44,620 nt of DNA, taken from contig JAUCBJ010006269.1 in the NCBI GenBank assembly GCA_032718475.1, positions 1 to 44,620 on the forward strand. Direction: 5' to 3'. This DNA comes from Nemertoderma westbladi (lineage: Eukaryota; Xenacoelomorpha; Nemertodermatida; Nemertodermatidae). The translations under genes and the position numbers were made by a program. Positions 37,701 to 42,877 of this stretch are shown one piece after another. The notes under the pieces are model-generated. The model was not told where the DNA came from, ran no database searches, and worked only from the letters and a program-made list of their open reading frames with translations. Within the stretch, counting starts at the first letter, position 1. Each line of letters starts with the position of its first letter.

Positions 37701-38411
37701 TTGCGTCGATTTTCAACTGGGGTGGGATAATTTTTGATTGCGTCGAATCCCCCCCCCCCCCCCCCCCCCCCCCCCCTTATCTTGATGGACCTTCATATTT
37801 TACCGTAAATAGCCTACAACAATACATAAATAATATATAAATCTAAGAAAGCACTACTCGGGAAGCATTAATTAGATATAGAAATAGAAATAAACACATA
37901 TATTAATTATTTATTAGTTTCATAAAAAAAGTATAATTTTTCATTATGTACCAGCGAGGTTAGCAAGCGAAAAAGAGGCATGTTTTATTATTAGTAAAAT
38001 AAAAAAAAATATGTTTGCACTATATGTATTATAAAAAAAATCAATTAAAATAAATTATGTAAGATGTAATTAAATGCGCTCTAAAATAGGAGTTACTCGT
38101 CATTTGCCAAAGGGACATAAAAAAATTACAAATAGGGTAGGCCTATATAATATTGATAAATTGGATCAAATGGTACGCACTGCATATATAAATAACACTA
38201 AGAAGTTAAGTATTGTTAAAAATTTTGAACAAAACGTATAAATTAAACTTTATTAATTGATGGCACAGGCAATGTAACATAACAAAATGGTCCACACGTC
38301 ACGGTAAATTCATAAATAATTCTTATTGTTTACCTTCCCTGAAGGACAAATAGCAAAAACATCTGTAAATGTTCCTCCTCTGTCGATTGCAAACTTAAAT
38401 TTACTCGCCAT
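13323..38411 (-). CDS. OPLAH: ATP-dependent 5-oxoprolinase gene, five coding exons (whole gene span)
   Basis: The product hydrolyses 5-oxo-L-proline to L-glutamate with ATP in the cytosolic gamma-glutamyl cycle. The coding sequence joins minus-strand exons 38411-38334, 36843-36715, 35518-35394, 17886-17759 and 16750-13323, with intron phases 0, 0, 2 and 1. This gives 3888 nt and 1295 residues; human OPLAH is about 1288. The hydantoinase A N-terminal motif [14 protein letters not shown] lies at residues 7-20 and [15 protein letters not shown] at about 75-89. SGPAGGVVG is at about 286-294 and FDMGGTSTD at about 309-317. The hydantoinase B half runs from about residue 730 ([21 protein letters not shown]) to the C-terminus. 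All junctions are GT-AG, there is no internal stop, and every domain is present. The gene looks intact and functional, though intron 3 is 17.5 kb long and carries a retrotransposon and another gene. Confidence 0.96.
16751..17242 (-). other. OPLAH intron 4, distal part, with SINE tail fragment
   Basis: This is AT-rich intron sequence. At 17067-17096, TTTCTTCAGCCGTTAGGCCAGAGACTAC closely matches the 3' end of the SINE at 37022-37263, so it is a truncated copy of that family. Nothing else is recognisable. Confidence 0.5.
17243..17537. mobile_element. Near-perfect hairpin MITE in OPLAH intron 4
   Basis: Two arms of about 140 bp are reverse complements around a loop of roughly 10 bases near 17383-17395. 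The left arm begins TTCCAAAATTGTAACATT and runs through CGCCGTTAGTATTAACACC and GTTGTATTGGCCTGTACATT. The right arm mirrors these as AATGTACAGGCCAATACAAC, GTTAATACTAACGGCG and AATGTTACAATTTTGGAA. The arms differ at only a few positions. A snap-back structure of this size with no coding capacity is typical of a palindromic MITE or foldback element. No clear target duplication was identified. Confidence 0.85.
17759..17886 (-). CDS. OPLAH: OPLAH coding exon 4
   Basis: The 128-nt exon encodes [20 protein letters not shown] and [10 protein letters not shown], the segment following the [15 protein letters not shown] region in the family. The acceptor reads TTTATAG and the donor AAAG|GTTGAT. It is separated from exon 3 by the 17.5-kb intron holding the BEL/Pao element and the NAT8-like gene. 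Phases 2 in and 1 out agree with both neighbours. Confidence 0.92.
17887..18242. other. OPLAH intron 3, distal end
   Basis: About 350 bp of AT-rich sequence lies between exon 4 and a SINE. I see no gene or named element. Confidence 0.4.
18243..18335 (-). repeat. tRNA-derived SINE head (class II tRNA-like)
   Basis: The minus strand reads CCAGGTAGCTCAGTTGTCAT, then an extra-arm-like segment, then CCGGGTTCGAGCCCC. This gives a box A and a well-formed T arm/box B. The terminal acceptor arms do not pair (the end reads CAATAGGG), so it is not a functional tRNA. It is inferred to be the 5' head of a SINE lying in OPLAH intron 3. Confidence 0.5.
18336..19688. other. Region upstream of the NAT8-like gene
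   Basis: This is intron 3 of OPLAH and also the 5' flank of the plus-strand NAT8-like gene. Around 18740-18840 there is an inverted pair GGGATCGAAACGT / ACGTTTCGATCC flanking several GATTGG/GGTTGG (CCAAT-type) boxes. That could be a promoter patch or a relic of an LTR. The open frame at 18858-19232 has no recognisable domain and is not called. Confidence 0.35.
19689..20321 (+). CDS. NAT8-like GNAT N-acetyltransferase, membrane-anchored
   Basis: This intact 210-residue reading frame starts at the ATG at 19689; no in-frame ATG precedes it. Residues 7-40 form the first GNAT strand and helix ([18 protein letters not shown]). Residues 45-84 are strongly hydrophobic and form one or two membrane segments inserted in the GNAT fold, the hallmark of NAT8/NAT8-like enzymes of the ER membrane. 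Strands with [20 protein letters not shown] follow, then the acetyl-CoA loop around residues 147-160 and the final [17 protein letters not shown] motif typical of GNATs. Vertebrate NAT8 acetylates cysteine S-conjugates or ER lysines and NAT8L makes N-acetylaspartate; the substrate here is unknown. The acetyl-CoA loop reads RKSGIR, with Arg156 where Gly or Ala is usual. The gene lies inside OPLAH intron 3 on the opposite strand. AATAAA at 20898-20903 could be its poly(A) signal. Confidence 0.86.
   Translation: MSIPKSIEIRKIEAGDLPAVREIVYNCLMELTELYHKDIISRTTFYVPVFAAFLILLTCYSTLFAILVLIAAPILLYFWVKLVWHHFITTRFFDGKLNSWADVTFRYLEKGGTFTVAVRGGHVIGCVGLVVVNDVIGAAKLEVLSVDTRWRKSGIRKELLNQIIQEAESSGLRELFLTVSVCRVAAISIYRKTGWKEVASFQEPRNTWTC
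20322..21002. other. 3' flank of the NAT8-like gene
   Basis: This is AT-rich intronic sequence with an ATAATAATTATTATTAATAA-type low-complexity patch at about 20880-20935. Apart from a possible AATAAA at 20898, nothing is recognised. Confidence 0.35.
21003..21066 (+). repeat. tRNA-like SINE head (weak)
   Basis: The plus strand reads TTAGCGTAGTGAATAACGCG, then GGTTCGATTC with about 30 bases between, like boxes A and B of a polymerase III promoter. The arms are not preserved. It sits about 220 bp upstream of the BEL/Pao insertion. Confidence 0.35.
21283..21287. repeat. Target-site duplication, left
   Basis: AAAAT immediately precedes the TGTTAGCG LTR end. The same five bases follow the 3' LTR at 35310-35314. 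A 5-bp duplication is usual for BEL/Pao integration. Confidence 0.8.
21288..21865 (+). repeat. 5' LTR of the BEL/Pao element (578 bp)
   Basis: It starts TGTTAGCGAATTC and ends GGATCCCGTCACA with TGT...ACA termini. It contains a strong hairpin at 21351-21397 whose 3' flank overlaps AATAAA (21395-21400). The 3' LTR matches it except for ten substitutions and one 54-bp insertion. Confidence 0.95.
21351..21397 (+). promoter_or_regulatory. LTR hairpin over a poly(A) signal
   Basis: TACGAGGTTGATT pairs perfectly with AATCAACCTCGTA across a 3-base loop. The outer ATTGGG and CCCAAT can extend the stem with a small internal loop. AATAAA at 21395-21400 begins inside the outer stem. The 3' LTR keeps the whole stem (34741-34787) and differs only in the loop. 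By analogy with retroviral R regions it could modulate polyadenylation; this is inferred. Confidence 0.6.
22025..23362 (+). CDS. BEL/Pao accessory ORF upstream of gag, coiled-coil protein (first frame)
   Basis: This open frame of 445 codons starts at the ATG at 22025. It begins with an acidic, disordered N-terminus. A segment with some globular character follows at about 80-180 ([20 protein letters not shown], then [20 protein letters not shown]). A long Glu/Arg-rich coiled coil at about 235-385 includes a short tandem repeat [10 protein letters not shown]. It has no zinc knuckle, protease or polymerase motif. The frame collapses after a G16 run at 23324-23339. In the frame that opens after the run, an Asn-rich sequence continues to 23940, so the two were probably one protein of about 640 residues in a parent element. 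I do not recognise the product. It could be a structural accessory protein or an N-terminal Gag extension. Confidence 0.6.
   Translation: MTPDPSITGDPAIQEEGGRLQQEDESKEGRDESTHDGGRRADVAGQPQAEGDGRPTGTATVGPPVRCRTRRDRGDIGDEDVGVSDWLRRAYNATRKQLREAKGGAKIDEVKLEKRLGESNKHFDYLVRFGQGELADERARGVATELFELWECRGMEPGVVYVVPYLVDARGIKLVGWRGPQEGESKVNPEDSVSSVGKSFRKRGKVSRTGRRWESVATDKSATSSAKVRRVMEIDLACQLDLAALDQRELERQLEEGSALLEKEKELARENRERAEKVARSFKECEEIGRIERKEIEEREAREQNRRVEREAREQNRREEREAREQSERKECKARRLERVVREAELADHSSREDREREITGKRVWDDMHARLRGLMQYQAKQKRRLELAQMGLSESEAGSSSIYEEPGVLETFINTPLTGTGRQTQDWCDRTGGGGGGVIMIIIQ
23340..23940 (+). CDS. Asn-rich extension of the accessory ORF, after the G-run frameshift
   Basis: The frame is open from the end of the G run and uses very many AAT codons ([37 protein letters not shown]). 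It then contains three tandem copies of a 20-residue unit ([20 protein letters not shown] type) and ends at TAG 23938-23940. Base composition shifts from GC-rich before the G run to AT-rich after it, then back. The first ATG is at 23389, but nothing marks it as a real start, so it reads as the second half of the upstream ORF. Confidence 0.5.
23941..24156 (+). other. Spacer between accessory ORF and gag
   Basis: This is G-rich sequence with G runs around 24025-24090. No coding sequence can be defended. The frame that becomes gag is open only from about 24157. Confidence 0.4.
24157..26550 (+). pseudogene. gag: BEL/Pao gag and protease region
   Basis: This frame encodes Gag and the start of Pol, broken by TAA at 24514, TGA at 25192 and TAA at 25402. 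The first third is Arg- and Pro-rich, with an in-frame G18 run (24948-24965, six Gly). From 25195 there is the DUF1759-type capsid-like region of Pao elements ([20 protein letters not shown], then [20 protein letters not shown]). A CCHC zinc knuckle follows ([14 protein letters not shown], near 26196-26237). Next comes the retropepsin-like protease with [16 protein letters not shown] (near 26380). The frame is lost at about 26530-26560 and resumes one frame over. The stops show this copy cannot make a full Gag-Pol. Confidence 0.88.
26555..27759 (+). pseudogene. pol: BEL/Pao reverse transcriptase region
   Basis: Two overlapping frames (26555-27031 and 27016-27759) together cover the protease-RT linker and the RT. 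A frame change lies within about 27000-27030 and another at the 3' end near 27755. Recognisable parts are [14 protein letters not shown] and FGWTLSGSI in the linker, typical of Pao elements, then [18 protein letters not shown]. The first catalytic Asp is in [12 protein letters not shown], and the YVDD box is in GFYVDDGM. The active-site residues are preserved, although the reading frame is not. Confidence 0.9.
27765..29203 (+). pseudogene. pol: BEL/Pao RNase H and Pao-type connection
   Basis: The frame is open from about 27765 to a TGA at 29201. It begins with [18 protein letters not shown] and [15 protein letters not shown], the signature of the A17/Pao connection. RNase H follows with [30 protein letters not shown] and [15 protein letters not shown], so the D, E, D residues are visible. 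The last part carries [14 protein letters not shown] and the beginning of the integrase zinc-binding region ([13 protein letters not shown]). The terminal TGA interrupts the zinc domain before its cysteines. It is in the same frame as the integrase, so it is a single nonsense mutation. Confidence 0.92.
29204..30262 (+). pseudogene. pol: BEL/Pao integrase
   Basis: This continues in frame after the TGA at 29201-29203. The zinc-domain cysteines appear in [13 protein letters not shown]. The first core Asp is in [12 protein letters not shown] and the second in [16 protein letters not shown]. The glutamate expected in a GGxWER-type motif is not visible: the aligned sequence is [15 protein letters not shown], lacking the Trp and with Lys in the Glu place. 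The C-terminal domain ([29 protein letters not shown]) is typical of Pao integrases, and the frame ends TAG at 30260. The missing catalytic residue makes it inactive even apart from the stop. Confidence 0.9.
30362..30960 (+). repeat. Palindrome-containing tandem array in the BEL/Pao element
   Basis: About 15 irregular units of about 32-45 bp are built from AGTAAGAGGGTACGTAGTACC followed by GTTAGTTAG-type spacers. Every unit carries GGTACGTAGTACC or a close variant, in which GGTAC pairs with GTACC. The array lies between the integrase stop and the third coding region and has no long ORF of its own. Confidence 0.85.
30961..31383 (+). other. Spacer before the third BEL/Pao coding region
   Basis: This is AT-rich and lacks coding potential. 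Near its end CACCACCTTACAG|GTGAGTGGG (about 31393-31414) gives an acceptor-like and a donor-like sequence at the same AG/GT. That could serve splicing of a subgenomic mRNA, but no partner site is established. Confidence 0.35.
31384..33983 (+). pseudogene. Third BEL/Pao coding region with three CCHC zinc knuckles
   Basis: The region encodes about 850 residues, interrupted by TAG at 32074, a frame change near 32340-32400 and TAG at 33684. The N-terminal part is helical and basic ([34 protein letters not shown]), then a folded-looking stretch ([19 protein letters not shown]). Next come a Glu/Arg coiled coil at about 32500-32630 and an acidic linker. Three consecutive CX2CX4HX4C knuckles follow: [28 protein letters not shown] and [14 protein letters not shown] (33264-33434). 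A basic tail ends at 33983. There is no signal peptide, transmembrane segment or fusion motif, so it is not a usual env. It looks like a second Gag/nucleocapsid-type RNA-binding protein. The start is uncertain: the frame is open at 31384, but the first ATG in it lies at 31429. Confidence 0.7.
33984..34663 (+). other. 3' untranslated region of the BEL/Pao element
   Basis: This is non-coding, with a G15 run at 34337-34351 followed by purine-rich, GAGAGT-like sequence. No gene is seen. The inverted pair GGATGCTATCTTCTC / AGGAAGATAGCAT at about 34632-34663 forms a short hairpin just before the polypurine tract. Confidence 0.5.
34664..34677 (+). other. Polypurine tract
   Basis: GGGGGGGGGGGGAG immediately abuts the TGTTAGCG start of the 3' LTR, the position and composition expected of the plus-strand primer of an LTR retrotransposon. 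Confidence 0.8.
34678..35309 (+). repeat. 3' LTR of the BEL/Pao element (632 bp)
   Basis: It is the same sequence as 21288-21865 with ten substitutions and a 54-bp extra segment at 35129-35182. That segment is bounded by copies of TTTATACTTTATT. It is preceded directly by a polypurine tract. Confidence 0.95.
34741..34787 (+). promoter_or_regulatory. Same LTR hairpin in the 3' LTR
   Basis: The stem TACGAGGTTGATT / AATCAACCTCGTA is unchanged from the 5' LTR while the loop is GCC instead of TCC. AATAAA follows at 34785-34790. Confidence 0.6.
35310..35314. repeat. Target-site duplication, right
   Basis: AAAAT immediately follows the ...CCCGTCACA end of the 3' LTR and matches 21283-21287. Confidence 0.8.
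35394..35518 (-). CDS. OPLAH: OPLAH coding exon 3
   Basis: It encodes [20 protein letters not shown] and [12 protein letters not shown], strongly conserved in hydantoinase/oxoprolinase N-terminal domains. The acceptor reads TTTAACAG and the donor ACCAG|GTTAGT. The 125-nt length leaves phase 2, which is completed by the first base of exon 4. Confidence 0.95.
35602..36333. mobile_element. Non-autonomous DNA element with terminal inverted repeats in OPLAH intron 2
   Basis: The left end reads (G)23 then GTACACCATTTTGGTCCAAA. The right end reads TTTGTCCGAAAATGGTGTAC then CCCC, so GGGGTACACCATTTT and AAAATGGTGTACCCC are inverted. The interior is AT-rich and non-coding. The left G run has probably expanded from about four G. 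The 5' flank is TTAA, but I could not show a clean target duplication. Confidence 0.6.
36334..36714 (-). other. OPLAH intron 2, part next to exon 2
   Basis: No gene is seen. A weakly repetitive stretch with GGTAACTATGGTAACGGAACG and GGAACGAAATGGAACAATC-type phrases occurs around 36570-36660. Confidence 0.35.
36715..36843 (-). CDS. OPLAH: OPLAH coding exon 2
   Basis: The 43-codon exon encodes [11 protein letters not shown], then [11 protein letters not shown] and ends GTSQ. This matches the part of 5-oxoprolinase that follows the N-terminal motif. The acceptor reads TTCGTAAAG and the donor CCAG|GTAACA; both ends are phase 0. Confidence 0.92.
36966..36990. repeat. C25 homopolymer in OPLAH intron 1
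   Basis: There are twenty-five consecutive C residues, 27 bases before the A/T tail of the adjacent SINE. The opposite strand is a G run able to form a G-quadruplex. Confidence 0.85.
37022..37263 (-). repeat. Full-length tRNA-derived SINE in OPLAH intron 1
   Basis: On the minus strand it begins CCACCTTGGTGTAGTGGTTG (box A). Box B is GGGTTCGATCC, with a tRNA-like spacing of about 40 bases. A body of about 150 bases follows, and it ends GGCCGAAGAAATTTTTTTTT as a low-complexity tail. The same 3' end occurs at 17067-17096, and a similar box B at 2285-2354, so it is a dispersed family in this genome. Confidence 0.75.
37264..38333 (-). other. OPLAH intron 1, remaining part
   Basis: There is no coding sequence of note. 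A C28 homopolymer lies at 37749-37776. The rest is AT-rich, with poly(A) stretches around 38000-38050. Confidence 0.45.
38334..38411 (-). CDS. OPLAH: OPLAH coding exon 1 (start codon)
   Basis: The ATG at 38411 begins [18 protein letters not shown], the conserved N-terminus of 5-oxoprolinase including the DRGGTFTD nucleotide-binding motif. The exon has 26 codons and ends GGGAAG|GTAAAC in phase 0. The start is chosen because the family begins within a few residues of this motif. Confidence 0.95.
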
Positions 38412-38987
38412 TATTGTTAATTAATAGTTTTTATAAAGTGGTGCAAAGAAATGTCGTTTTAAACATATATATATCTGCCTATATATTATAAGAATGATAA
38501 ATACAAAAGCTGTTGATCGACTCATGTAAACCTCCCACTACAACATTAGGCCTACATACACATAACACAACCACAATTAATTATTATTGTCATATAAAAC
38601 CACCAGTTTCTGGGCAATTTCAATTTCAGCCAATAGAAATTGAGATGGAGAGGCTGTGAGGAGAGAGTAATGGGTAGCATTATAGTAGCAAGATAAGGGA
38701 GGGGAGTGTCGTAGGATGAGGGAGGGTGGAGGTTATAAAAAAATTAATTTTAAAAATAAATTTGAATTTTCTTTGTGGTAAATTAACCAAAACATCTGTT
38801 TGTACACACATGTACATCTGTTTGAGTGGATAGAAGTCAAAGTTCAATTCAACTCGTTCTATGGTTGATGTTTTCAGGCAGGCCTATTGATAAATCATTG
38901 TTTTTTTGTTGGAAAATATATTCACCTTTCCAGTTGCCGCTGTTAATGTGAAACTTTAAACGTTGTTTTGGAGGGTATGGAGTTCTT
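38412..38987. other. OPLAH 5' flank
   Basis: This should contain the OPLAH promoter and 5' UTR. A CCAAT-type box (CAGCCAATAGAAATTG) lies near 38630. No TATA box or other element can be assigned with confidence. Confidence 0.35.
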
Positions 38988-39124
38988 ATAGTTCTAATCA
39001 AAGCGTCAATAGTTCTAATCAAAGCGTCAATAGTTCTAATCAAAGCGTCAATAGTTCTAATCAAAGCGTCAATAGTTCTAATCAAAGCGTCAATAGTTCT
39101 AATCAAAGCGTCAATAGTTCTAAT
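38988..39124. repeat. 21-bp tandem repeat, 6.5 copies, upstream of OPLAH
   Basis: The unit ATAGTTCTAATCAAAGCGTC plus A repeats exactly, starting at 38988, 39009, 39030, 39051, 39072 and 39093, with a partial copy from 39114. The copies are identical, so the array is young. It lies about 580 bp upstream of the OPLAH start codon. Confidence 0.95.
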
Positions 39125-39340
39125 TGGGAAAGGCTTTAGTTACAATAGGGTTGGTGCGCGAAAAATGGTTGGGCTAGAAACAATTGAATAACTGAATACG
39201 GGGTAAAAAAGGAGTCCTGAATCGAGTAGCGGGGTGTGTTGTTTGTAAAAACACGAGGAAACGGTCGAAATGGCGGGTTTAATTTAACTAAGCGTGGGAA
39301 GCCAATTTTTAAAATCGGCTGTGATTGGATGCTACATATT

Positions 39341-39348
39341 TGACGTCA
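39341..39348. promoter_or_regulatory. Palindromic cAMP-response element, TGACGTCA
   Basis: A perfect CRE octamer sits near CCAATTTTTAAAATCGG and GTGATTGG (CCAAT boxes in both orientations) at 39302-39328, about 930 bp upstream of OPLAH. This could be a promoter patch for OPLAH or for an unseen plus-strand transcript. It is inferred from motifs only. Confidence 0.3.
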
Positions 39349-39654
39349 TTACGCAGTGCTCTGATAATTTTTTATCTTGGTTTCTATGGAGAGAGATTTT
39401 CGATCGATTCAAATACACATTTAAATCTCAATCATTTGACACGTGGCTTATATCAATTGAAAGCGGAGAGTCTTGCGCGTCTTTTGATACAATACAATTA
39501 ATTAAATTCATAAAGGAGTACATTGATATAATGCTGTTTACAATTACAAACTCGGCAGATTCCCTGACCGGTATGTAAGCACTCAGCCTATTGCAGTATC
39601 TGAGTATGGCAGATTTACTTCATTAAGTAGGGTTTACCGGTGACAGGTGCGCAT

Positions 39655-40100
39655 ATTCCCTACTCGACCCAGTGAACTGAGAGAAAGTCGCAAGTGGTCG
39701 GCTGGTCGGCTTATCATCATAGGTCTACAATAGACTATATGGAGGGTCGCTAAAAGTCGCAAAACTTTATATAGAGACTACAGGTGAAGCCGACTTTGCC
39801 GACCAATTCGACTCTTCCGACCACCCCTGTGCATGTATATGATATATCTAAACCGACCAGCCGACCACTTGCGACTTACCCTCAGTTCATTAGGTCGAAT
39901 AGTCGCCGTTATGCACGACCCAAGAGGTGGTCTGAAGAGTCGAATTGGTCGGCAAAGTCGGTTCCACCTATAGTTTCTATATAAAGCTTTTGAGACTTTT
40001 AGCGACCATCCATATAGTCTATTGTTGGCCTATGATGATATATGTACGCCGAACTGCCGACCACTTGCGACTTACCCTCAGTTCACTGGGTCGACTAGTC
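39655..40100. mobile_element. Foldback element with about 160-bp arms
   Basis: The left arm, about 39669-39829, contains GTCGCAAGTGGTCGGCTGGT, ATAGACTATATGGAGGGTCG and GCCGACTTTGCCGACC. It is inverted in the right arm, about 39927-40084 (GGTCGGCAAAGTCGG, CGACCATCCATATAGTCTAT, CGACCACTTGCGACTTACC). The loop of about 100 bases repeats the outer part of the arm once more (near 39855-39908). Arms are roughly 85-90% identical. The element is non-coding. Confidence 0.8.
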
Positions 40101-40321
40101 GCCTTTATACACTGCCCAAGAGGTGGTCGGATAGTCTCCTTTATAGCTGTATAACATATATAAAAATAATATAATTATCATATAAATAGTATTACTGAAC
40201 TGTAGATAAAGTACATTTAGTACTTTATTAAGAAATTATTAGGCCCTATTTAGCCGTACAATAAGCATTACACATCATATTGCCTAAAACGTGATGCGTT
40301 ATAGTTAATTAGACAAGAAGG

Positions 40322-40552
40322 CTTGCAAGTCTGCATCAATCACCTACATCGCCCTGGGTCTATAGCAATAGTGTTAACCGAAATTCCGTCCATCTTCAGG
40401 ATTTTATCTCTGGAAATGGATTGTTTTCGGCTGGAACCCAGTTCAAGAAGCGAACTGGAAAGCTATGGACTCATAGTGAACCCAGTGGTCACAAGTCCCA
40501 GATAGACCATTTCCTGTTCCGTAGGAACTACAGGAGCTCTATACAAGATTAA
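40322..40552 (+). pseudogene. Non-LTR retrotransposon endonuclease fragment (C-terminal part)
   Basis: The frame is open for 76 codons to the TAA at 40550. It reads ASLHQSPTSPWVYSN, then a spacer, then GTQFKKRTGKLWTHSEPSG and QIDHFLFRRNYRSS. That is the order T-F/WT-x-QIDh-h-h of the end of an APE-type endonuclease domain in Jockey/CR1/RTE-like elements. Its first 55 bases duplicate the last 55 bases of the window with two mismatches; there they follow a LGDFNA motif. The upstream part of the domain is missing here. Confidence 0.65.
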
Positions 40553-40560
40553 ATAATTAA

Positions 40561-41395
40561 AAGTTCGCCTAAATTGGAACTAAATTCGCCAAAATTGGAA
40601 CTAAATTCGTTTCGATTGGAACTAAATTCGCATGAGGCGTAAATTGGAACTAAGTACGGGGAATCTATGAGTGTATTAATTGCTCATAATCGTATGATTA
40701 TTTTATTGTTAATAATATTTTAATTATTTAAATCACTGCGCCGATTCTTCTTACTATACTGTAGTATATTTTATTTTGTTACTTTCTTTTTGTAGAATTA
40801 AATTACTTAAAGTCCCGCCGGGATATACATACATACAGTGTCCCATAGAATGTTTAAAAAATAATGTTTAAAGTATTTAAAAAATGTTTAAGGTTAAAAT
40901 AATTTTAAAGTGTAGAAAGTAAATTTTAAAGGAAACTGTTAGCCAAAAGTGGATTTAAAATAAAGCAACGTCTCATTTCCATGGTAATAAATAGTAAATT
41001 ATTACTGTAGTAGGGTCTACAATTTATCTTAAATCATTCCTGAGTTTTGCGGTCGTAACGTAACGCTAGGTAAAGCCTTTTTTGAAGTAATTATTATGTC
41101 TAATTGATTTACCAATATATTTTCCAACTTTGTATCACATTCCCACATTATTTCCCAGTATGTCATTACACCACGTGTGATCCTGTACAGTGTCAGTCGT
41201 ACAGTAACGCTTTCAAATAACGTCCTATTGGATCCTAATAGGATCCTAATAGGAATCTAATAGGAAAAAAATAACCACCTAAATAACCACATAAGGAACC
41301 ATTAGTTCCAATTTACGCCTCATGCGAATTTAGTTCCAATGGAAACGAATTTAGTTCTAATTTTGGCGAATTTAGTTCCAATTTAGGCGAACTTA
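40561..41395. mobile_element. Foldback A made of TTGGAACTAAATTCG repeats
   Basis: The left arm (about 40561-40662) contains four copies of ATTGGAACTAAATTCG with distinctive spacers (GCCAAA, TTTCG, GCATGAGGCGTAA). The right arm (about 41301-41395) carries the same spacers in reverse-complement order (TTACGCCTCATGCGAATTTAG, AAACGAATTTAG, TTTTGGCGAATTTAG). The arms are about 95% identical, with a loop of roughly 640 bp. Confidence 0.8.
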
Positions 41396-42520
41396 GTTCC
41401 AATAACTAGAGAAAAACGAAAACGAATTTAGTTCCAATGCAAGCGAATTTAGTTCCAATGGATGCGAATTTAGTTCCAATGGATGCGAACTTAGTTCCAA
41501 TGTTTCAGGTGTGGGGCGAGCCACGTAGTTTGGCGAAGAATCTGTTTAATGCCACTATTAGGTGGATGGTTAAATAATAATTGTAAATAACTAACCCAAA
41601 ACGCCCAACCTCCTAACCAAAACAATCTTATCCCAAACAACGCCCAACCTCTTAACCCAAACAATTCAATTAAATTCATTTATATTTAATCATTTAAAAT
41701 GATATTCATTGTAAAAAACAACGCCCAAGCTCTTAACCTAAACTTCGCCCAACCTCCTAACCCAAACAACGCCCATCCACCTAAACCGAAACAACTGGTA
41801 AATATTGTATTTGGTGTGGAAATGGCACAATGTGCATGACGTGAGTATATTATAATATTACAGACTCAGTCAGTCTGTATCAGTATACTCGTGATTAATA
41901 TATATTTACAATTATTGTTGACCCTGACCCACCCCAAATAGTGGCAATACGCAATAGGCTTCGCCTACTACGTGGCTATCCCTACGATTGAAACATTGGA
42001 ACTAAGTTCGTACCCATTGGAACTAAATTCGCTTCCATTGTAACTAAAATTCGCTTCCATTGGAACTAAATTCGCATCCATTGGAACTAAGTTCGTACCC
42101 ATTGGAACTAAATTCGCTTCCATTGGAACTAAATTCGCTTCCATTGGAACTAAATTCGCATACATTGGAACTAAATTCGCATCCATTGGAACTAAATTCG
42201 CATGCATTGGAACTAAATTCGCATCCATTGGAACTAAATTCGCATGCATTGGAACTAAATTCACATCCATTGGAACTAAATTCGCATGCATTGGAACTAA
42301 ATTCGCTTCCATTGGAACTAAATTCGCTTGCATTGGAACTAAATTCGCATCCATTGGAACTAAATTCGCATCCATTGGAACTAAATTCGAATCCATTGGA
42401 ACTAAGTTCGTTTTGATATTCTGGGATTGGAACTAAGTTCGCCTCGATTGGAACTAAGTTCGCTTTTGTAAAATATATTTTGGAACTAAATTCGTTTCAA
42501 TTGGAACTAAGTTCGTGCTA
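41396..42520. mobile_element. Foldback B: 21-bp repeat arms around a 450-bp loop
   Basis: The left arm (41396-41540) has reverse-oriented units AATTTAGTTCCAATGGATGCG and ends with GTTTCAGGTGTGG...CCACGTAGTTTGGCGAAG. The right arm (41955-42520) starts with CTTCGCCTACTACGTGGC, then GATTGAAACATTGG, and runs into about 24 forward 21-bp units (CATTGGAACTAAATTCGCAT type). In three frames the units encode peptide repeats such as NLVPMDA, an artefact of the 21-bp period. Long terminal inverted repeats made of short tandem units resemble foldback transposons. Confidence 0.8.
41595..41790. repeat. Loop repeat AACGCCCAACCTCCTAACCC
   Basis: Inside the loop of foldback B, the phrase CGCCCAACCTCCTAACCCAA appears about five times with variants, interrupted by AT-rich sequence. 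It is non-coding. Confidence 0.55.
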
Positions 42521-42877
42521 CCAAGCGAACTTTTTTTTTCGATTTTTTTAGCGATTTTTTCCTAAAATTCCACCATCGAGAAGACATCAATTCTATATCT
42601 AGGTACGATTGGCAGCGTGCACGCGTTGGATAGTGACTAGTGACATATTGATAAATAATGTGTGACTTTGATTGTGATATAATTTTGAAAATATATTGGT
42701 AAATAAATAATTGTAATACAGTAATAAATTACAGTACTATTAGATATCAAGGAAGTTCCAGGCGGAAAGCGAATTCTGAGTAAGAATAGTAGCGCAAGTG
42801 CAACAGGCAAAATCATCGTATTAAATTGAACCAGACGTTTCGATATATTACTTATATCATTTTCAATGGAATATGTT

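Noticed and set aside
38849-39106. Protein with IRTIDAL repeats
   Set aside because: It is a translation of the 21-bp DNA repeat, with no other coding evidence.
39294-39578. 94-codon open frame upstream of OPLAH
   Set aside because: No ATG start in good context and no recognised domain. It ends near a GTATGT donor-like sequence, so an exon is possible but unsupported.
41968-42416. Repeat proteins (NLVPMDA and LELNSHP types)
   Set aside because: These are translations of a 21-bp tandem repeat on both strands, a period divisible by three keeps frames open.
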